Assembly: GCF_022376445.1 (NCBI RefSeq)
Contig: NW_025955083.1
Coordinates: 1-64,000 of the forward strand
Length of the DNA: 64,000 nucleotides
Source: Fomitopsis serialis
Lineage: Eukaryota > Basidiomycota > Agaricomycetes > Polyporales > Fomitopsidaceae
Direction of reading: 5' to 3'
Shown here: positions 22,556 through 33,200 of the stretch, in pieces
Position numbering within the stretch: the first letter of the stretch is position 1
Layout of the letters: each line of letters begins with the position of its first letter
The notes under the pieces: generated by a model
Database searches by the model: none
What the model was told of the DNA's origin: nothing
What the model saw: only the letters and a program-made list of their open reading frames with translations
Position numbers and translations under genes: made by a program

Positions 22556-25500
22556 TGTAGAGCGGCGTGATCGGTGACTAGAGTTACCTCTTCTCCTTCG
22601 ATGAACGGCTGGAAGCGGATTAGCCCTTCTTTAGCTGCCAAGGCCTCGCGTTCCGTGGCGGAATAGTTGCGTTCGGCGGGTTTGCACGTCCGACTCCAAT
22701 AAGCTATCACGCGTTCTACATGGACGAATGTTTCATCCAATGTAGAAGCCCAAGCGGACGGAGCGGGGCAGTCGTTGAATTTGCTCGAGGTCTTGTTAAC
22801 GAGGACGGGTACTGAAGTGCGATCCTTATAGGCTTTAGCCAACCGGTCGTAGGTGCGAGTACCTTTCAGATCACTGATTCGGATGGGTTGAACTTGTTGC
22901 AGGCAGGCTCCTAGAGCTACGTCGGAGGCGTCGGTATACAGCCGGTACGGTTGGCCCGGGATAGCGTGTGCGAGTACGGGAGCGGATTGAAGAGCGTCTT
23001 TCGCGCGTTGCCAAGCGGATTCGCATTCCGCCGTCCATGCCCATTTGTGATCCTTCTTTAATAACTCGAAGAGCGGAGATACGACGAAGGAGTAGTAGGG
23101 AATGTAAGCGGCGAAGTATACGGTCATACCCAGGAAGGTTTGTAGATCCGAGATGCGTTTGGGACGTGCGAGCTCCATCACCGCGCGGACCTTTTCTTGA
23201 TGAGTTGAGAATCCGAGCCGGGATACCTTCTGTCCGAGTAGTAGGATCGAGGTGTAGCCGAAGTGGCACTTAGGTGGAGATAGCGTTATACCAGAGCGGA
23301 TGATTGCTTGTAGAACCTTGTCGAGATGCCCGATGTGCTCGTGCCAGGAGCGAGAATAGACGACAATGTCGTCGATGTAGACTAGTGCGAAGAGCCACAG
23401 GTACGGTGCGAGCACGCCTTGCATTACGCGCTGGAAAGCGGACGGTCCGTTACGTAGCCCGAAAGGGAGTCGTTTGAATTGAAACAAGCCTCGATGAGAG
23501 CGGAAAGCTGTTTTTTCCCGGTCGTTTTCGGCGATGTTTAACTGCGTGAATCCGGATAGAGCGTCCAAGGAAGTGAGAACTTGGGCACCCGTGAGGGCTT
23601 GTAAAATCTCATTCTGTCTCGGGATAGGGAATTCGTCCGCCACCGTCACTGAGTTCAGTCGTCGGTAATCGACGCATAAGCGCGGTTTGCCATTGCGGTA
23701 GGCTATGAGAACGGGAGCACCCCATGGACTATTAGAAGGTTCGATAACATCCAGGGCGAGCCAAGCGTCGTGTTGCTTGTCGATCACATCGCGTTTGGCC
23801 GGGGACGCGGTATACATGGGCAGCGAGATTGGTTTAGCCTCCGGGACGGTCTTGATTTCAACTTCGGTGGGATTGTGTCCCAATCGTCCGTCAAACGCGA
23901 AGGCCGCTTGGTTTGTTTCGAGCATCCGTATCAGCTTGTCCCGTTCCTCGGCCGGCCATTCGGGTCCGATGTCAAGAATTTCCGTTAGCTGGCTCGAAGG
24001 ATAGGTCTCTGTGTCCGGTAACTCCGCGGTCTTAGGACCCCACTGCTCCTGTGGAGAAGGAGAGTCATCGGTGGGTGTATCGTCGTCGCGGGGCGTTTCC
24101 ATTGCGCTACGGATGAGAGTTTGTACTGCTAAGGCGTGGGCCTCGAGTTCGGTACTACTGGGCGAGAAGTACGAATCGGGGTCGTGGAGGAGCCCAAGCG
24201 ATTCACCCCGTCGGACTATGTATGGCCTGTCCGTAGGGTTCGTGACCGGGATGCAGGCATGTTCCGCGTCGATGATAGTCGGAGTGGTCAGTAGGAACGA
24301 GCCGTCGGGTTGGCCGAGAACAGTCTTCTCGATGAACCAAGATTTATGGCTACTGAAATCCACTTGGATCGGGACGGAACAACAGGAGTGCGGAGAAATC
24401 CGCACGTCCTGTTGTGCAACCGCGGTGGGTCTGTCCCTCTTCAATCGCTCTCGATGCCGATTAGCTTGTCGTCTACGATGCGTTTTCGCTCTTACGAAAC
24501 TAGCGGACGCGTTCTTAGTCATGACCTTGAGTCGTGGTCGCTCGTGTCGCACAGCCGAGGACGCCGGGATGGAATACCCCGTATCGCTGACCTTGATGGC
24601 GGACCCTTCAGCGAGGCTTCGGGTGACGCTCAGCTCGTAGTTGACATGAAAATCCTCGCCGAGAAGAAGGGGCGCGGACATGCCGGGAACGACGTAGCAC
24701 TCGGCGACCATCTTGAGAACGTGGCCCTGTTCGGTTTCCACGTACACTTGGGTTTGGACGTAACCTGTGATCCGGAATCCCCCCGTGAGTTGGAAGAGAT
24801 TCATGCGTAGACCCTGCCGGATTTTAGGTCGAGAAGCAGAAGGGAGCGTCTCGAGGTACTCCTGCGAGATCAGCGAGATGTCCGCTCCCGAATCGGCTCG
24901 GCAGGTCACTAAGGGATGAGACAGGCTCCCGAACCGCAACTGGAAGGATAGAGCCGCTACCCCCACAGTAGAATGACCAGCCGGAGGATCACGTATGCGC
25001 GGTATCATTACTACTTTGGACTCGGGAGGAGGTAGACCCGACGCATTTACAGGAGCGAATGGTTCGCGCGCTGTAGCGTCTACAGGAGCGAATGGTTCGC
25101 TCGCTGTAGGGTCTACAGGAGCGAATGATTCGCTCGCTGTAGACTTAGTACTAGCGAAGGCTCTGCGCTCGGGTAGATGGTGGGTAGAACCGTCCACGGC
25201 CAGTGCTTCCGCTAACATGCCTTCTAATCTTTCTTCCGCAGCCCGTTCAGGACGAGCATCCTCCATGATGAAAGGGTGGTTAGGCGGAAGAGAGTCAGAA
25301 GGGAGGGTGGACGGCTCGGGTTCGTCCTCGACAACCACGGCATACGTACGGCGGCGCTGGCTGACGGTGGCCTTCAAGTACTCGCCTTCAGAACGGCGAA
25401 TGTCCGCCCACAAAGCGCTAGAAAGTCTTGCATTGTTAAGGTTACTACAAATATACGCGACGAAAGCCTGGTTGTACTCTTCATTTTCTTCTGCGTCGCA

Positions 25501-26655
25501 ATCGTGCTCCGCGCCGATGAACAGAGCTTGTCGTCCTATGTCGTATTCGTTCCAGTGCGGACAGTCTCGATCCCAGTGGAAAGGGCTGCCGCAGACCCTG
25601 CAGTCGCCGGGCGGCGGGCGCTTGCTTTTGACAGAGTCATTCCTTGGAAATCGAGGACCAGCCCTAGGAGGCTTCCTTCCAGCGCCGCGCGGGCGTCCTG
25701 ACGCGGTCTTCTGGTTATGCACCGTGGCCACTTGAGCTTCCAACGCGGGGTCCTCAGCTTGACTCGTAGGAGCGAAGTCCTCGCTCGCTACGGCTCCAGC
25801 TGGTTGAGAAGGTGTGTCGCCGTCGTCATCGACTTCAAAGTTGAATCCTCCTCCGAGACCGTCGACCGCGAAAGCGCGACGCGCTCGTATGAACGGCCGA
25901 GTCTCCTTCTTGGCTGCTGGGAGTTTCAGTACTTGTTCGTATTGCGACGAGTTGGCGGGTGCCATAGAAGCGAACGCGACGAGTTCGTCCTTCTTGTCAG
26001 AAACTTTGGCCAAGAGGGCTGCTATGGTGCTAATCGAGTCGAGGGACAAGACGGTGGACCAAGTCGGAGGGACGTTCTGCATAACCGCGGCGATTTCATC
26101 GAGTTGCGTCTCTCGAGCGCTAGTGAGATGTCGATGGTATAGGATCCTTCGATTGATGAAGTCGAGGGGTTGTTCCTTCTCGTACCCAGCTTGCCTAAAG
26201 CGTTGTCCATCGTATTGAGTGCGTAACGCTACCAGGAACTTGAAGGTAAAAGACTGCAACTTGATGCCTTCGTAGAGGTTCCACCATCCAGCGGAGTATA
26301 GCTTTTGCGTTTCATATCCCAGCACTAACCACCAGCTTTCGGCTTGGCCAGTGAAACGGTCGGGGGCGACCGATCCTAAGTCCCGCGCGACGTGCTCGTT
26401 TTTCATGGCTAAGTTGTTCATTTTGTGCAGATAGGCTAGGATGGTTTTGAGGTCACCATCCCACTGAGGTACCGAATCGCGTGAAATTTTCTGGTCGAGG
26501 CGGACTCCCTGTTCGCGGGGAGCGGGGGAGTGATGGATGATGATCGCGGGTTGCCCATTGGGAAGAAATCCGTAGGCGATACTTCCTGGCGGGGGGGATC
26601 TCCGCCTGGCGGTCCTCCATCCGGGGGCTGATACTGGTAGGGGTTCCAGTTCCAA
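22174..26655 (-). CDS. Retrotransposon polyprotein: gag core, zinc knuckle, protease, reverse transcriptase, RNase H
   Basis: 1493 codons. Residues 1-240 resemble the retrotransposon gag capsid region (FTGQAESWWLVLGYE, YEKEQPLDFINRRILY). A CCHC knuckle, CRVCGSPFHWDRDC, lies near residue 352. The aspartic protease shows ADSGADISL near 587 and a matching LLLGEDF. Reverse transcriptase follows with CVDYRRLN, LPFGLRNGPSAFQRVM and the catalytic YIDD near 1093. RNase H carries LYTDASDVALGA, TEREALAAKEGL and LVTDHAALQW, ending at VDPLSRLPR. Before the protease there is a tandem repeat of an EPFAPVD unit, encoded by 33-base repeats at about 25050-25140. The ORF overlaps the upstream gag-like ORF by 220 bases in the -1 frame. 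Confidence 0.95.
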   Translation of the reverse strand: MELEPLPVSAPGWRTARRRSPPPGSIAYGFLPNGQPAIIIHHSPAPREQGVRLDQKISRDSVPQWDGDLKTILAYLHKMNNLAMKNEHVARDLGSVAPDRFTGQAESWWLVLGYETQKLYSAGWWNLYEGIKLQSFTFKFLVALRTQYDGQRFRQAGYEKEQPLDFINRRILYHRHLTSARETQLDEIAAVMQNVPPTWSTVLSLDSISTIAALLAKVSDKKDELVAFASMAPANSSQYEQVLKLPAAKKETRPFIRARRAFAVDGLGGGFNFEVDDDGDTPSQPAGAVASEDFAPTSQAEDPALEAQVATVHNQKTASGRPRGAGRKPPRAGPRFPRNDSVKSKRPPPGDCRVCGSPFHWDRDCPHWNEYDIGRQALFIGAEHDCDAEENEEYNQAFVAYICSNLNNARLSSALWADIRRSEGEYLKATVSQRRRTYAVVVEDEPEPSTLPSDSLPPNHPFIMEDARPERAAEERLEGMLAEALAVDGSTHHLPERRAFASTKSTASESFAPVDPTASEPFAPVDATAREPFAPVNASGLPPPESKVVMIPRIRDPPAGHSTVGVAALSFQLRFGSLSHPLVTCRADSGADISLISQEYLETLPSASRPKIRQGLRMNLFQLTGGFRITGYVQTQVYVETEQGHVLKMVAECYVVPGMSAPLLLGEDFHVNYELSVTRSLAEGSAIKVSDTGYSIPASSAVRHERPRLKVMTKNASASFVRAKTHRRRQANRHRERLKRDRPTAVAQQDVRISPHSCCSVPIQVDFSSHKSWFIEKTVLGQPDGSFLLTTPTIIDAEHACIPVTNPTDRPYIVRRGESLGLLHDPDSYFSPSSTELEAHALAVQTLIRSAMETPRDDDTPTDDSPSPQEQWGPKTAELPDTETYPSSQLTEILDIGPEWPAEERDKLIRMLETNQAAFAFDGRLGHNPTEVEIKTVPEAKPISLPMYTASPAKRDVIDKQHDAWLALDVIEPSNSPWGAPVLIAYRNGKPRLCVDYRRLNSVTVADEFPIPRQNEILQALTGAQVLTSLDALSGFTQLNIAENDREKTAFRSHRGLFQFKRLPFGLRNGPSAFQRVMQGVLAPYLWLFALVYIDDIVVYSRSWHEHIGHLDKVLQAIIRSGITLSPPKCHFGYTSILLLGQKVSRLGFSTHQEKVRAVMELARPKRISDLQTFLGMTVYFAAYIPYYSFVVSPLFELLKKDHKWAWTAECESAWQRAKDALQSAPVLAHAIPGQPYRLYTDASDVALGACLQQVQPIRISDLKGTRTYDRLAKAYKDRTSVPVLVNKTSSKFNDCPAPSAWASTLDETFVHVERVIAYWSRTCKPAERNYSATEREALAAKEGLIRFQPFIEGEEVTLVTDHAALQWARTYENTNRRLAAWGAVFAAFMPHLDIVHRAGRVHSNVDPLSRLPRLPPDHQSPMEDLSIPIVPDPTTPEAAETAADRAPASRLTATASTLASWETVLESTPPTTGFSLTHPGTSSFGVGARSWK

Positions 26656-28919
26656 GGAGGACGAGGAGGGCCCCTGTTTCCGCCCCCGTCGTTTCCACCT
26701 CCGCCTCCTCCACCTCCACCTCCGCCGCCTCCACCTCCGCCTCCGCCGCCTCCTCCACCGTTGTCACCTGAACCGTCTCCATTTCCTCGTGGAGGGGCGT
26801 ACGGAGGACCTCTACCGTTGTTGCTTGGTGGGTCCGGAGGGTATCTCGGAGGGCCCGGTGGAGGTTCATAGTCCTTGGGCGGTGGATCGGGTTGATTCGG
26901 AAGGTGCGTCGAGGGAGGGATGTTCCCTCCACTCGCCGCATGACCGATAGGAGGAGCGTTGTAGAAGTAGGTGTAAGTACCATTAGCTCCTTTGACTACG
27001 TTGGGCGGGGCTTGCGAGACCGACGGAGTGGGTTGAGGCATGTGAGGCGGTAAGTCACGATGCGTTCCAGGAGGGACTGGGTACGGAGGATCCGTACGCC
27101 AGGCCTGTTGTGGATGCATAGCGGATAAGGGTTGACCTAGCGGGTAAACCGCGTCCCTGATGACTTGGGCAGCTCCGAAGTCCGGAAGAGCGTTGGAGTC
27201 GACTCGATTCCAGGGACCTGAAGATCGTCGCTCGTTAGCTGGAGGCGCTGTCTGATTCGGTTGCGAGTACGACTGATGGGCCGTAGGGGGTACGTCTTGG
27301 AATTGTACTCTTCGAGCAGGTTCATCCCGGTTGGGAGGCAATCCGAATCTTGGGTTGCCGAAGCTCGAGCGGTTCGTGTAACGAGGACGGGAGTCGACGT
27401 TGGTAGCCGGGAAGGGGACAGCGTCGGGAGTTCCCGCCGGGGCAGTGGTATCGTTGGTAGCGTAAGAGACTCCTTGAGTGAGCTCTTGCTCGACCGCTTC
27501 AGGGGACGACAGCGTTCGAGCGGAATGAGTGAGGTCGTCTTGAGAAATTGAGAAGTTGTGCGTTACGGGGTGTACCAACAGAGAGTTCGGTAGGACTTGA
27601 AAGCGTTGTTCGAAGGAAATGTGTGGCAAAGAGGGCATCTCTTCGTCGTTCTGAGCTGCTTGAACGCGGCGGAGTATGACCTCTTGATACTCAGGGGTAA
27701 GGTTGGGAAAGATCTCCGGTTTCTTAAGCCACTTGTCGAGCATCTCACGCTTAGTCTTCGAAGCGGTTAAGTCCTGACTGAAGTCCGACGCAGTTGATTT
27801 GACTGAAAGGGGATAGGTATGTCCTCGGTGAAGGGCTCGTCGTTGGTGAATCAGAGTGAGCGCTTTGGTTACGCGATACTGAATGGTTCGATGAGCGTCG
27901 GAAACCATTCCTCTGGACGAAGATCCTCGTAATGCGCCCATTAAGACGTCGGCGTGGTCCGACCTCCACTGGCGGTTCGCGTTTTCCAAACGAAGCATGG
28001 CAGTCACCAACGTTTCGATACCCTCCACTACATACACGATGCGGCCTAAGTGTTTCGCTTTCAGACCGTAGCGGGTCTCTTTGTCTTCGAGGATCTTCGT
28101 ATCGTGTATGTCATCCGTTTCGAGCTCTTCGTTGGCTAGCTTGGTGGCTTCAGTGAATAGAGAGCCGTAGCGGTCGAAGGGGTCGGGAACGCTAAGGTCG
28201 AGGTATATCCTATGGGCTTCTTCAGGACGACATAGGTAAGGGAGGAACAAGCCAGTGTCGTCGAGCAGATCTCGCAAGTGTATCTTGTCGACGGCTTCCT
28301 TAGCCGCTTGACGGATGTCTGACGAGGAAGGAGGGCTCGGAGAACTGGGCGGGTTCGATGAAGACGTTCGCCAGGGTGTAGAGGTAGCTTGGGGCTCAAC
28401 TCCGCTAAGTATGGACGGCGAGGGCTTCCCGGGTACTGGCATATGCAGTTGAGACGCTCCGGGCGTCGTAGAATCGGTAGGTGCTGAAGGACCCGTTCGT
28501 CGAGGCGTGCGCGGCTCCGGTTGAGCCGTGCTAGAACTGCTGTCTTCACGGGACGGGGTAGCGGGCACGTCAAGCGAGGAGTTCCTCACGTTGTCGTGGT
28601 TCCCGGGACCCGTGAAGAAACGACTGAACGGTCCAGGAGGGACCGAAGGTCGTGTGGCCTCGGACGTGTTTACCGGAGAGCGAAGAACTTCGCTCGTCCG
28701 GTCGAAGGTTGAAGGTCCGGGATTGCGAACGGGGCGTTTGTCGGCAGTCGCTTTGTCCGTAGGTCTCGGTTCCTGGACCTCGGACGAGACTGCAGGACTG
28801 GGGACTGAGACAAGGGTGAAGGGTGTGGTCGATCCGGACGGGACGGCAGAGTTCGGACGTACAGGGCGTACGGGGTAGCCCAGGAACGACGTACCGGCCG
28901 TGTGAGAGGGATTCGACAT
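26436..28919 (-). CDS. Retrotransposon 5' ORF, gag-like, proline- and glycine-rich
   Basis: 827 codons from MSNPSHTAGTSFLGYPVRP. The first 200 residues are Pro/Ser/Thr-rich and probably disordered. Residues about 200-430 are helical (RQAAKEAVDKIHLRDLLDD, RIVYVVEGIETLVTAMLRLE). The rest is Pro-rich and includes a run of more than 20 glycines near residues 715-745, followed by PPRPPWNWNPYQYQ. The capsid-like core and the zinc knuckle sit in the next ORF, so this is an extra 5' extension of gag rather than a complete gag. The glycine run is encoded by a CCTCCACCTCCGCC-type repeat (about 26690-26765) that should vary in length between copies. Confidence 0.75.
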   Translation of the reverse strand: MSNPSHTAGTSFLGYPVRPVRPNSAVPSGSTTPFTLVSVPSPAVSSEVQEPRPTDKATADKRPVRNPGPSTFDRTSEVLRSPVNTSEATRPSVPPGPFSRFFTGPGNHDNVRNSSLDVPATPSREDSSSSTAQPEPRTPRRTGPSAPTDSTTPGASQLHMPVPGKPSPSILSGVEPQATSTPWRTSSSNPPSSPSPPSSSDIRQAAKEAVDKIHLRDLLDDTGLFLPYLCRPEEAHRIYLDLSVPDPFDRYGSLFTEATKLANEELETDDIHDTKILEDKETRYGLKAKHLGRIVYVVEGIETLVTAMLRLENANRQWRSDHADVLMGALRGSSSRGMVSDAHRTIQYRVTKALTLIHQRRALHRGHTYPLSVKSTASDFSQDLTASKTKREMLDKWLKKPEIFPNLTPEYQEVILRRVQAAQNDEEMPSLPHISFEQRFQVLPNSLLVHPVTHNFSISQDDLTHSARTLSSPEAVEQELTQGVSYATNDTTAPAGTPDAVPFPATNVDSRPRYTNRSSFGNPRFGLPPNRDEPARRVQFQDVPPTAHQSYSQPNQTAPPANERRSSGPWNRVDSNALPDFGAAQVIRDAVYPLGQPLSAMHPQQAWRTDPPYPVPPGTHRDLPPHMPQPTPSVSQAPPNVVKGANGTYTYFYNAPPIGHAASGGNIPPSTHLPNQPDPPPKDYEPPPGPPRYPPDPPSNNGRGPPYAPPRGNGDGSGDNGGGGGGGGGGGGGGGGGGGGGGNDGGGNRGPPRPPWNWNPYQYQPPDGGPPGGDPPRQEVSPTDFFPMGNPRSSSITPPLPANRESASTRKFHAIRYLSGMVTSKPS

Positions 28920-28960
28920 GAGGGAAAAAGATCCGGAGGTTCGCTGGGTAGTGGACCGGT

Positions 28961-28978
28961 CCCCTGAATGTCCACCAA
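28961..28978 (-). other. Probable primer binding site
   Basis: In element sense the sequence just inside the 5' LTR reads TTGGTGGACATTCAGGGG. A TGG one base after the LTR is the usual start of a site complementary to the CCA end of a tRNA. I could not assign the tRNA from memory. Confidence 0.5.
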
Positions 28979-29549
28979 TGTTAGGGCTCGACGAATCGAG
29001 TCCTGGACACAGGGGACGGGCTACTCGGCGAACCTAACTTGGTGGTCGCTCCGCGACCGGGCAGACGAACGTGGCGAGTCGTGAGGTCGTGAAAGGCGTA
29101 TAGCCCGTAAGAGTCGTACGAAGACGACGAGTCTTCGTTAAGGTCGTTCACGCGGCTATAGGGCACGCGCTGGCAGTCGGCGACGAGCCAGGCTGTTGCG
29201 GGGATCGGCGACGAGCTTACCCCAAGGCGAAGCGACGAGCTAACGCCTTTTGTACGAGAGTGCGACGAGCACTCTCGCTTGAGACCGAATCCCTAGTTCG
29301 TACGGCGCGAATAGATCGAGCGCGGACGAAGTGGTTGGGAGTAAAAGGCTAACTTCCATTTCGGTATGGCGCGCGCTCTACGGAGACGCGCGCCTACGAA
29401 TACAAATATAGTAACAACGTAACTAAATACGGTAGGCGTACATTAATAGTTAGGCCCGGGCAACGAATGCCTGCGGGTCGCGGTTGTTATATGTAGCACG
29501 GAATAGATTAACGTACGCAGTCTTGATTCTATCCGTAGCGTCCGTAACA
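28979..29549 (-). repeat. 5' LTR of the retrotransposon
   Basis: 571 bp, the same sequence by eye as 16417-16987. In element sense there is an AT-rich stretch, CTATATTTG, about 150 bases from the LTR start that could serve as a TATA-like box. The LTR is followed by the duplicated target CTGCG (29550-29554). Confidence 0.93.
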
Positions 29550-29554
29550 CTGCG

Positions 29555-29842
29555 CAGACGTCGCATACCACTTATGCCGATTTCTCGGTCAGAGAGTCTC
29601 TCGCGCACGCCATGGGTGTCCACAAGCACCTCCTGAAGCGGAACTACAGCGATGCAGACAAAGTGGTGAAGAAGTTGCGGCGGGGGTCTCCGGTCCCGAG
29701 GATTGAGCCTGATCCGGATCCAGCGTTGCAAGCGGATGTGTCGTTTTCTACCGTGTCCTCGGGTCCTAGTGACACCCACGACCTGGATTACATCCCCGGG
29801 CCGCAGGGCAACGCAAAGAACAAAGGCATCCAGCGTCGCTGA
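29555..29842 (+). pseudogene. 3' exon of the host gene split by the retrotransposon
   Basis: When the element and one copy of CTGCG are removed, the codon GCG before the insertion reads straight into CAG ACG TCG at 29555 and stays open for 96 codons to a TGA at 29842. It encodes TSHTTYADFSVRESLAHAM, a basic segment (HKHLLKRNY, KVVKKLRRG) and a short acidic tail. The combined coding length of the seven exons is 1923 bases, exactly 641 codons. This shows that the gene was intact when the element landed. Cut off from its promoter, this exon is probably not expressed as protein. Confidence 0.8.
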
Positions 29843-30204
29843 TCCGCTTTCGTCGCGCGTACTTTACTCAATCGTCGTCTTGTGTCCGATAGTCGTTCCA
29901 AATTGCGTGTACGTTATCTCCAAGGTCCGTCTCCCCTCGTGTGGTGTAAGTTGTTCGCTGTCGTCCGTTGTACTTGTACCTACTATGTCCTGCTTTCGTG
30001 CTATCGTAGATGTGTACTGCTACCCGTCATCGCACCGTATTCAATGACATTGCTATCCCTGAGAGAAAAGCGTGGTTATCCGTTCTTGTTACGTAAGGTA
30101 TTGAACCCAGTCAATGTACCACTGTGACCAACCCTCAAACACGTCGCCACAAGCTGCGAGGCGTGCCTCACTCCGTTAACCATTGCCGACCTATCAGCTC
30201 AAGC

Positions 30205-33200
30205 ATGTCCCTAGCACTGTCACCGGACGAGCAAGTGGACCTCGTCAAGTTGCTAGCCCGGACCAACTCGGAGTCGCTCACCCCCGCCTTATTGTCCTTG
30301 TTTGAGCGACTTCAGCAACCACGAGGCAATCAAGACACACCGGATGAACTTGCAGGACATTTCAAATGCCCCCGAAGTGAGTAGTCTGCGCTCTTTGGGA
30401 AGTAACCAATAATGAGATTGACCAGCGAGCCAAGTGAATCAATCTACATCAAGTGAACAAGACATATCGGTGGCTTCAATGTCTAGGACGAGTAATGGCG
30501 GTACCAGTGGTAGTGCGGTGGGATCTGGAAGCAATGAAGTACGGAACATTGGTATGTCTTTGCAACTGTTGCCTGAATACTGATCATCGTTCTGAGTCTA
30601 TATGGATAGGGATGCACAGCCCTGCAGTCACCGTTACCCCAGACTCCGGGATAGGCCCTGTGCGACCGGCGAGGTCCGTGCGTGCCTCTCGGGTGCAAAA
30701 TTCACCTTACGCAGCGGAGGACGGCCGTTCTGCAAATTCCAAATTCCCGAGGAATGCGCTCCGCTTGCTCAAGCCGCCACATCCGGAGCCTGATTGTATC
30801 CGTGGGGGTATCCAACTAGCTGTTAAGCAGTGGGATACACTAGAGGCACCCGTGCAAGCATTATCAGCTGCCGTATCCAAGTCACTTCACATGCTCACCG
30901 CGGATCTCACGTCTGAGAGACTTCTAGACACCGGCAGAGCGGTGCAGCAGACGACGGCACTGTTACAGGGTGCCCCGTACAAGGAAGACGAGTCAATCAC
31001 AGATTTGGCAGCCAGGTGCTCAACTAGCTTGAAGGTCGACGCATCCGCGAGTTTCTGGGTGATGGTTAGCCTTATTCGACTGGCCTGTAGGGTGGCAAAG
31101 TAAGTCTTGTATTGTATTCCGTCTCAGGTGCTCATGTACTTCACAATCACCTAGGCTCCTTCACGCGGACAAGGATTTGACTGTGACCGGTATTTGGCGG
31201 AATGAGTTCGGTCGAACTAAAGGCGCGCCAAGCAAAAGGTGGTTCCAAGACTGGAACACCATGGGTATTAAATTCGCGCGAATTGCGGGTGGAGGTGAGT
31301 CGCGTTCTCTCACATCATGAAGAGCGTGCTGGGAAATGACGTCGGTGCAGGCTCAATCTACGCCCTAGTACTAGTCGCTTCACAAAATCTCAGAGTTCGC
31401 CTCGGCACCGCTGATGGACAGGTCGCACAGCAGATAGGCAACTTGCTGAGGTGGCCGGATGGTAAGTGACGGATCTCTGACACATTGTCTCCCTACTCAC
31501 AAGCAGATGTAGATTCCCGAGATGGACGCACCGTCAAACGTGACATAATCCCCGCCATAGCGCGTCTTCGACAGGAGTACCCAATGACTGTGCTATTCCC
31601 TCATATCCATGCTACCCTTCCGGACAGCACGTCTGAATCTCAGGGCTATTCACTGCTCTGCGGTGATCTAGACGTGTCGGACAATTTCTTCGACTCGTTG
31701 AAACTGAAGTGAGTGGAGAAGCATTACTTCAATTCACCATCCATTCGTCTTATTGTGTATCCATAGCTCATTCTGCCTGGTACTGCGGTGCAAGGCCCTG
31801 TGGACATCATGCTATCCTGGCAGTCCCTTGACAGGTGACGCGTCCCCTAGCACACTAGAACAACCAGTTGATAGTAGAGGCTCATCACCTCTGACGCCGC
31901 TAACCTCGGACAATATGTCCGTGGCCAACCATGACGATCAACACGACAGCTACGTTCTGCCAGGCGATCATGCACTGCTCGACGATCTTGATACTGAAGT
32001 GCACGTTGTCCACACGTCTTACGATGCTCAGCACGAGGACAACCAACGTTATCCCGCCCCTCGCGGGGACAAGGACGGCAATGTCGTTTGGACAGAGAAA
32101 GCTAGGCGACGTGCACAAGATGCAATCTCACCCACCAGCCTTCAAGACCTGGAGCATAAAGTACGTGGATCAGCTCATTTTCATGATATTCGCCATCAAT
32201 CCTTGTGTCACACAGTTAGGAGCACTGTACAGTCACGGAAAGCGCACCAGTGTTGATGCATATGTCCGCATACCGTTAGAGCTTATACCGTGAGTTATCT
32301 TGTGTTTTCACAGTCAGGTCAAGCTAAGATATTGGGCAGGGACGTGTTGACCGTACGTGGTGCAGAAGGCGGCTTGATCGCTTGCGTTTGCACGTCCATG
32401 CCCACCAGCATCAGAGCCAACCTCACCAATAACTTCATTGCCTGTTTCGACGAGGACCCGCTGAAGACAATCGAGAGCGCGGCATCGAATGTCTCTGGAC
32501 GATATCAATTCGAGACGATGTATTTTCCTGGTATAATAGACACTGCACGAGAGTAGGTGGAAGAACGTTCTTGAAGTCGTTTCAACTGACTGTGAATCTA
32601 TCCTAGGGACATGATGCTCCGACGGACGTACCACCGCAGATGATGAGCAGATCCGGTCGCTCAAGAACGAATTACAGTCAAATGATACCGTACACTTCCA
32701 AGGACATGGAAGATCATCGACCTGTATACCAGTCACTCAAGTCAATTCTCGGCAACATGTTTGACTGGATTGATGACAAGGTACGCATGTTTGTGCATAC
32801 ACGATTATACAATGCCGGACTGAATCAATGACTATAGCTTCACAGAATTCTCCCCGAGGAGTATGACTACCTGGAAGCGACAGCTGACATACTCCCGGAT
32901 CAACATCATTCGCTCGCCAATCCGTTCGTCAGCTTGGTGGTGAACATCAATGTTTCCACTTACGCTCACAGGGATGGCCAAGACGACAGGGTCTGCCTTG
33001 TACTGCCCATCGGCGATTATGAGGGCGCCGAGCTGTGTCTGGAGGAACCCGGCCTCGTCATACCTCTCCAGCACGGAGATTTTGCGGTCTTTCCCTCCTG
33101 CAGGGTTACTCATTTCAATCAGCACTACAAGGGCAGGAGAGCTTCTCTTGTACTACATACGGACAAGGAAATGTCGACGTGGAGGTTAGCTGATCGTAAC

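Larger units (their letters stand above)
16417..29549 (-). mobile_element. 13.1-kb Ty3/gypsy chromovirus-type LTR retrotransposon, very young insertion
   Basis: Two LTRs of 571 bp, each starting TGTTAGGG and ending GTAACA, bound the element. By eye they are identical. The target site CTGCG is duplicated exactly at 16412-16416 and 29550-29554. All element genes are on the minus strand in this order: gag-like ORF, gag/protease/RT/RNase H, integrase/chromodomain, then two further ORFs. The chromodomain after the integrase places it among chromoviruses. The length is well above the usual 5-8 kb of this group, because of a large 5' ORF and about 3 kb of additional coding sequence next to the 3' LTR. 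Identical LTRs and long open frames indicate recent, perhaps current, activity. Confidence 0.92.
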
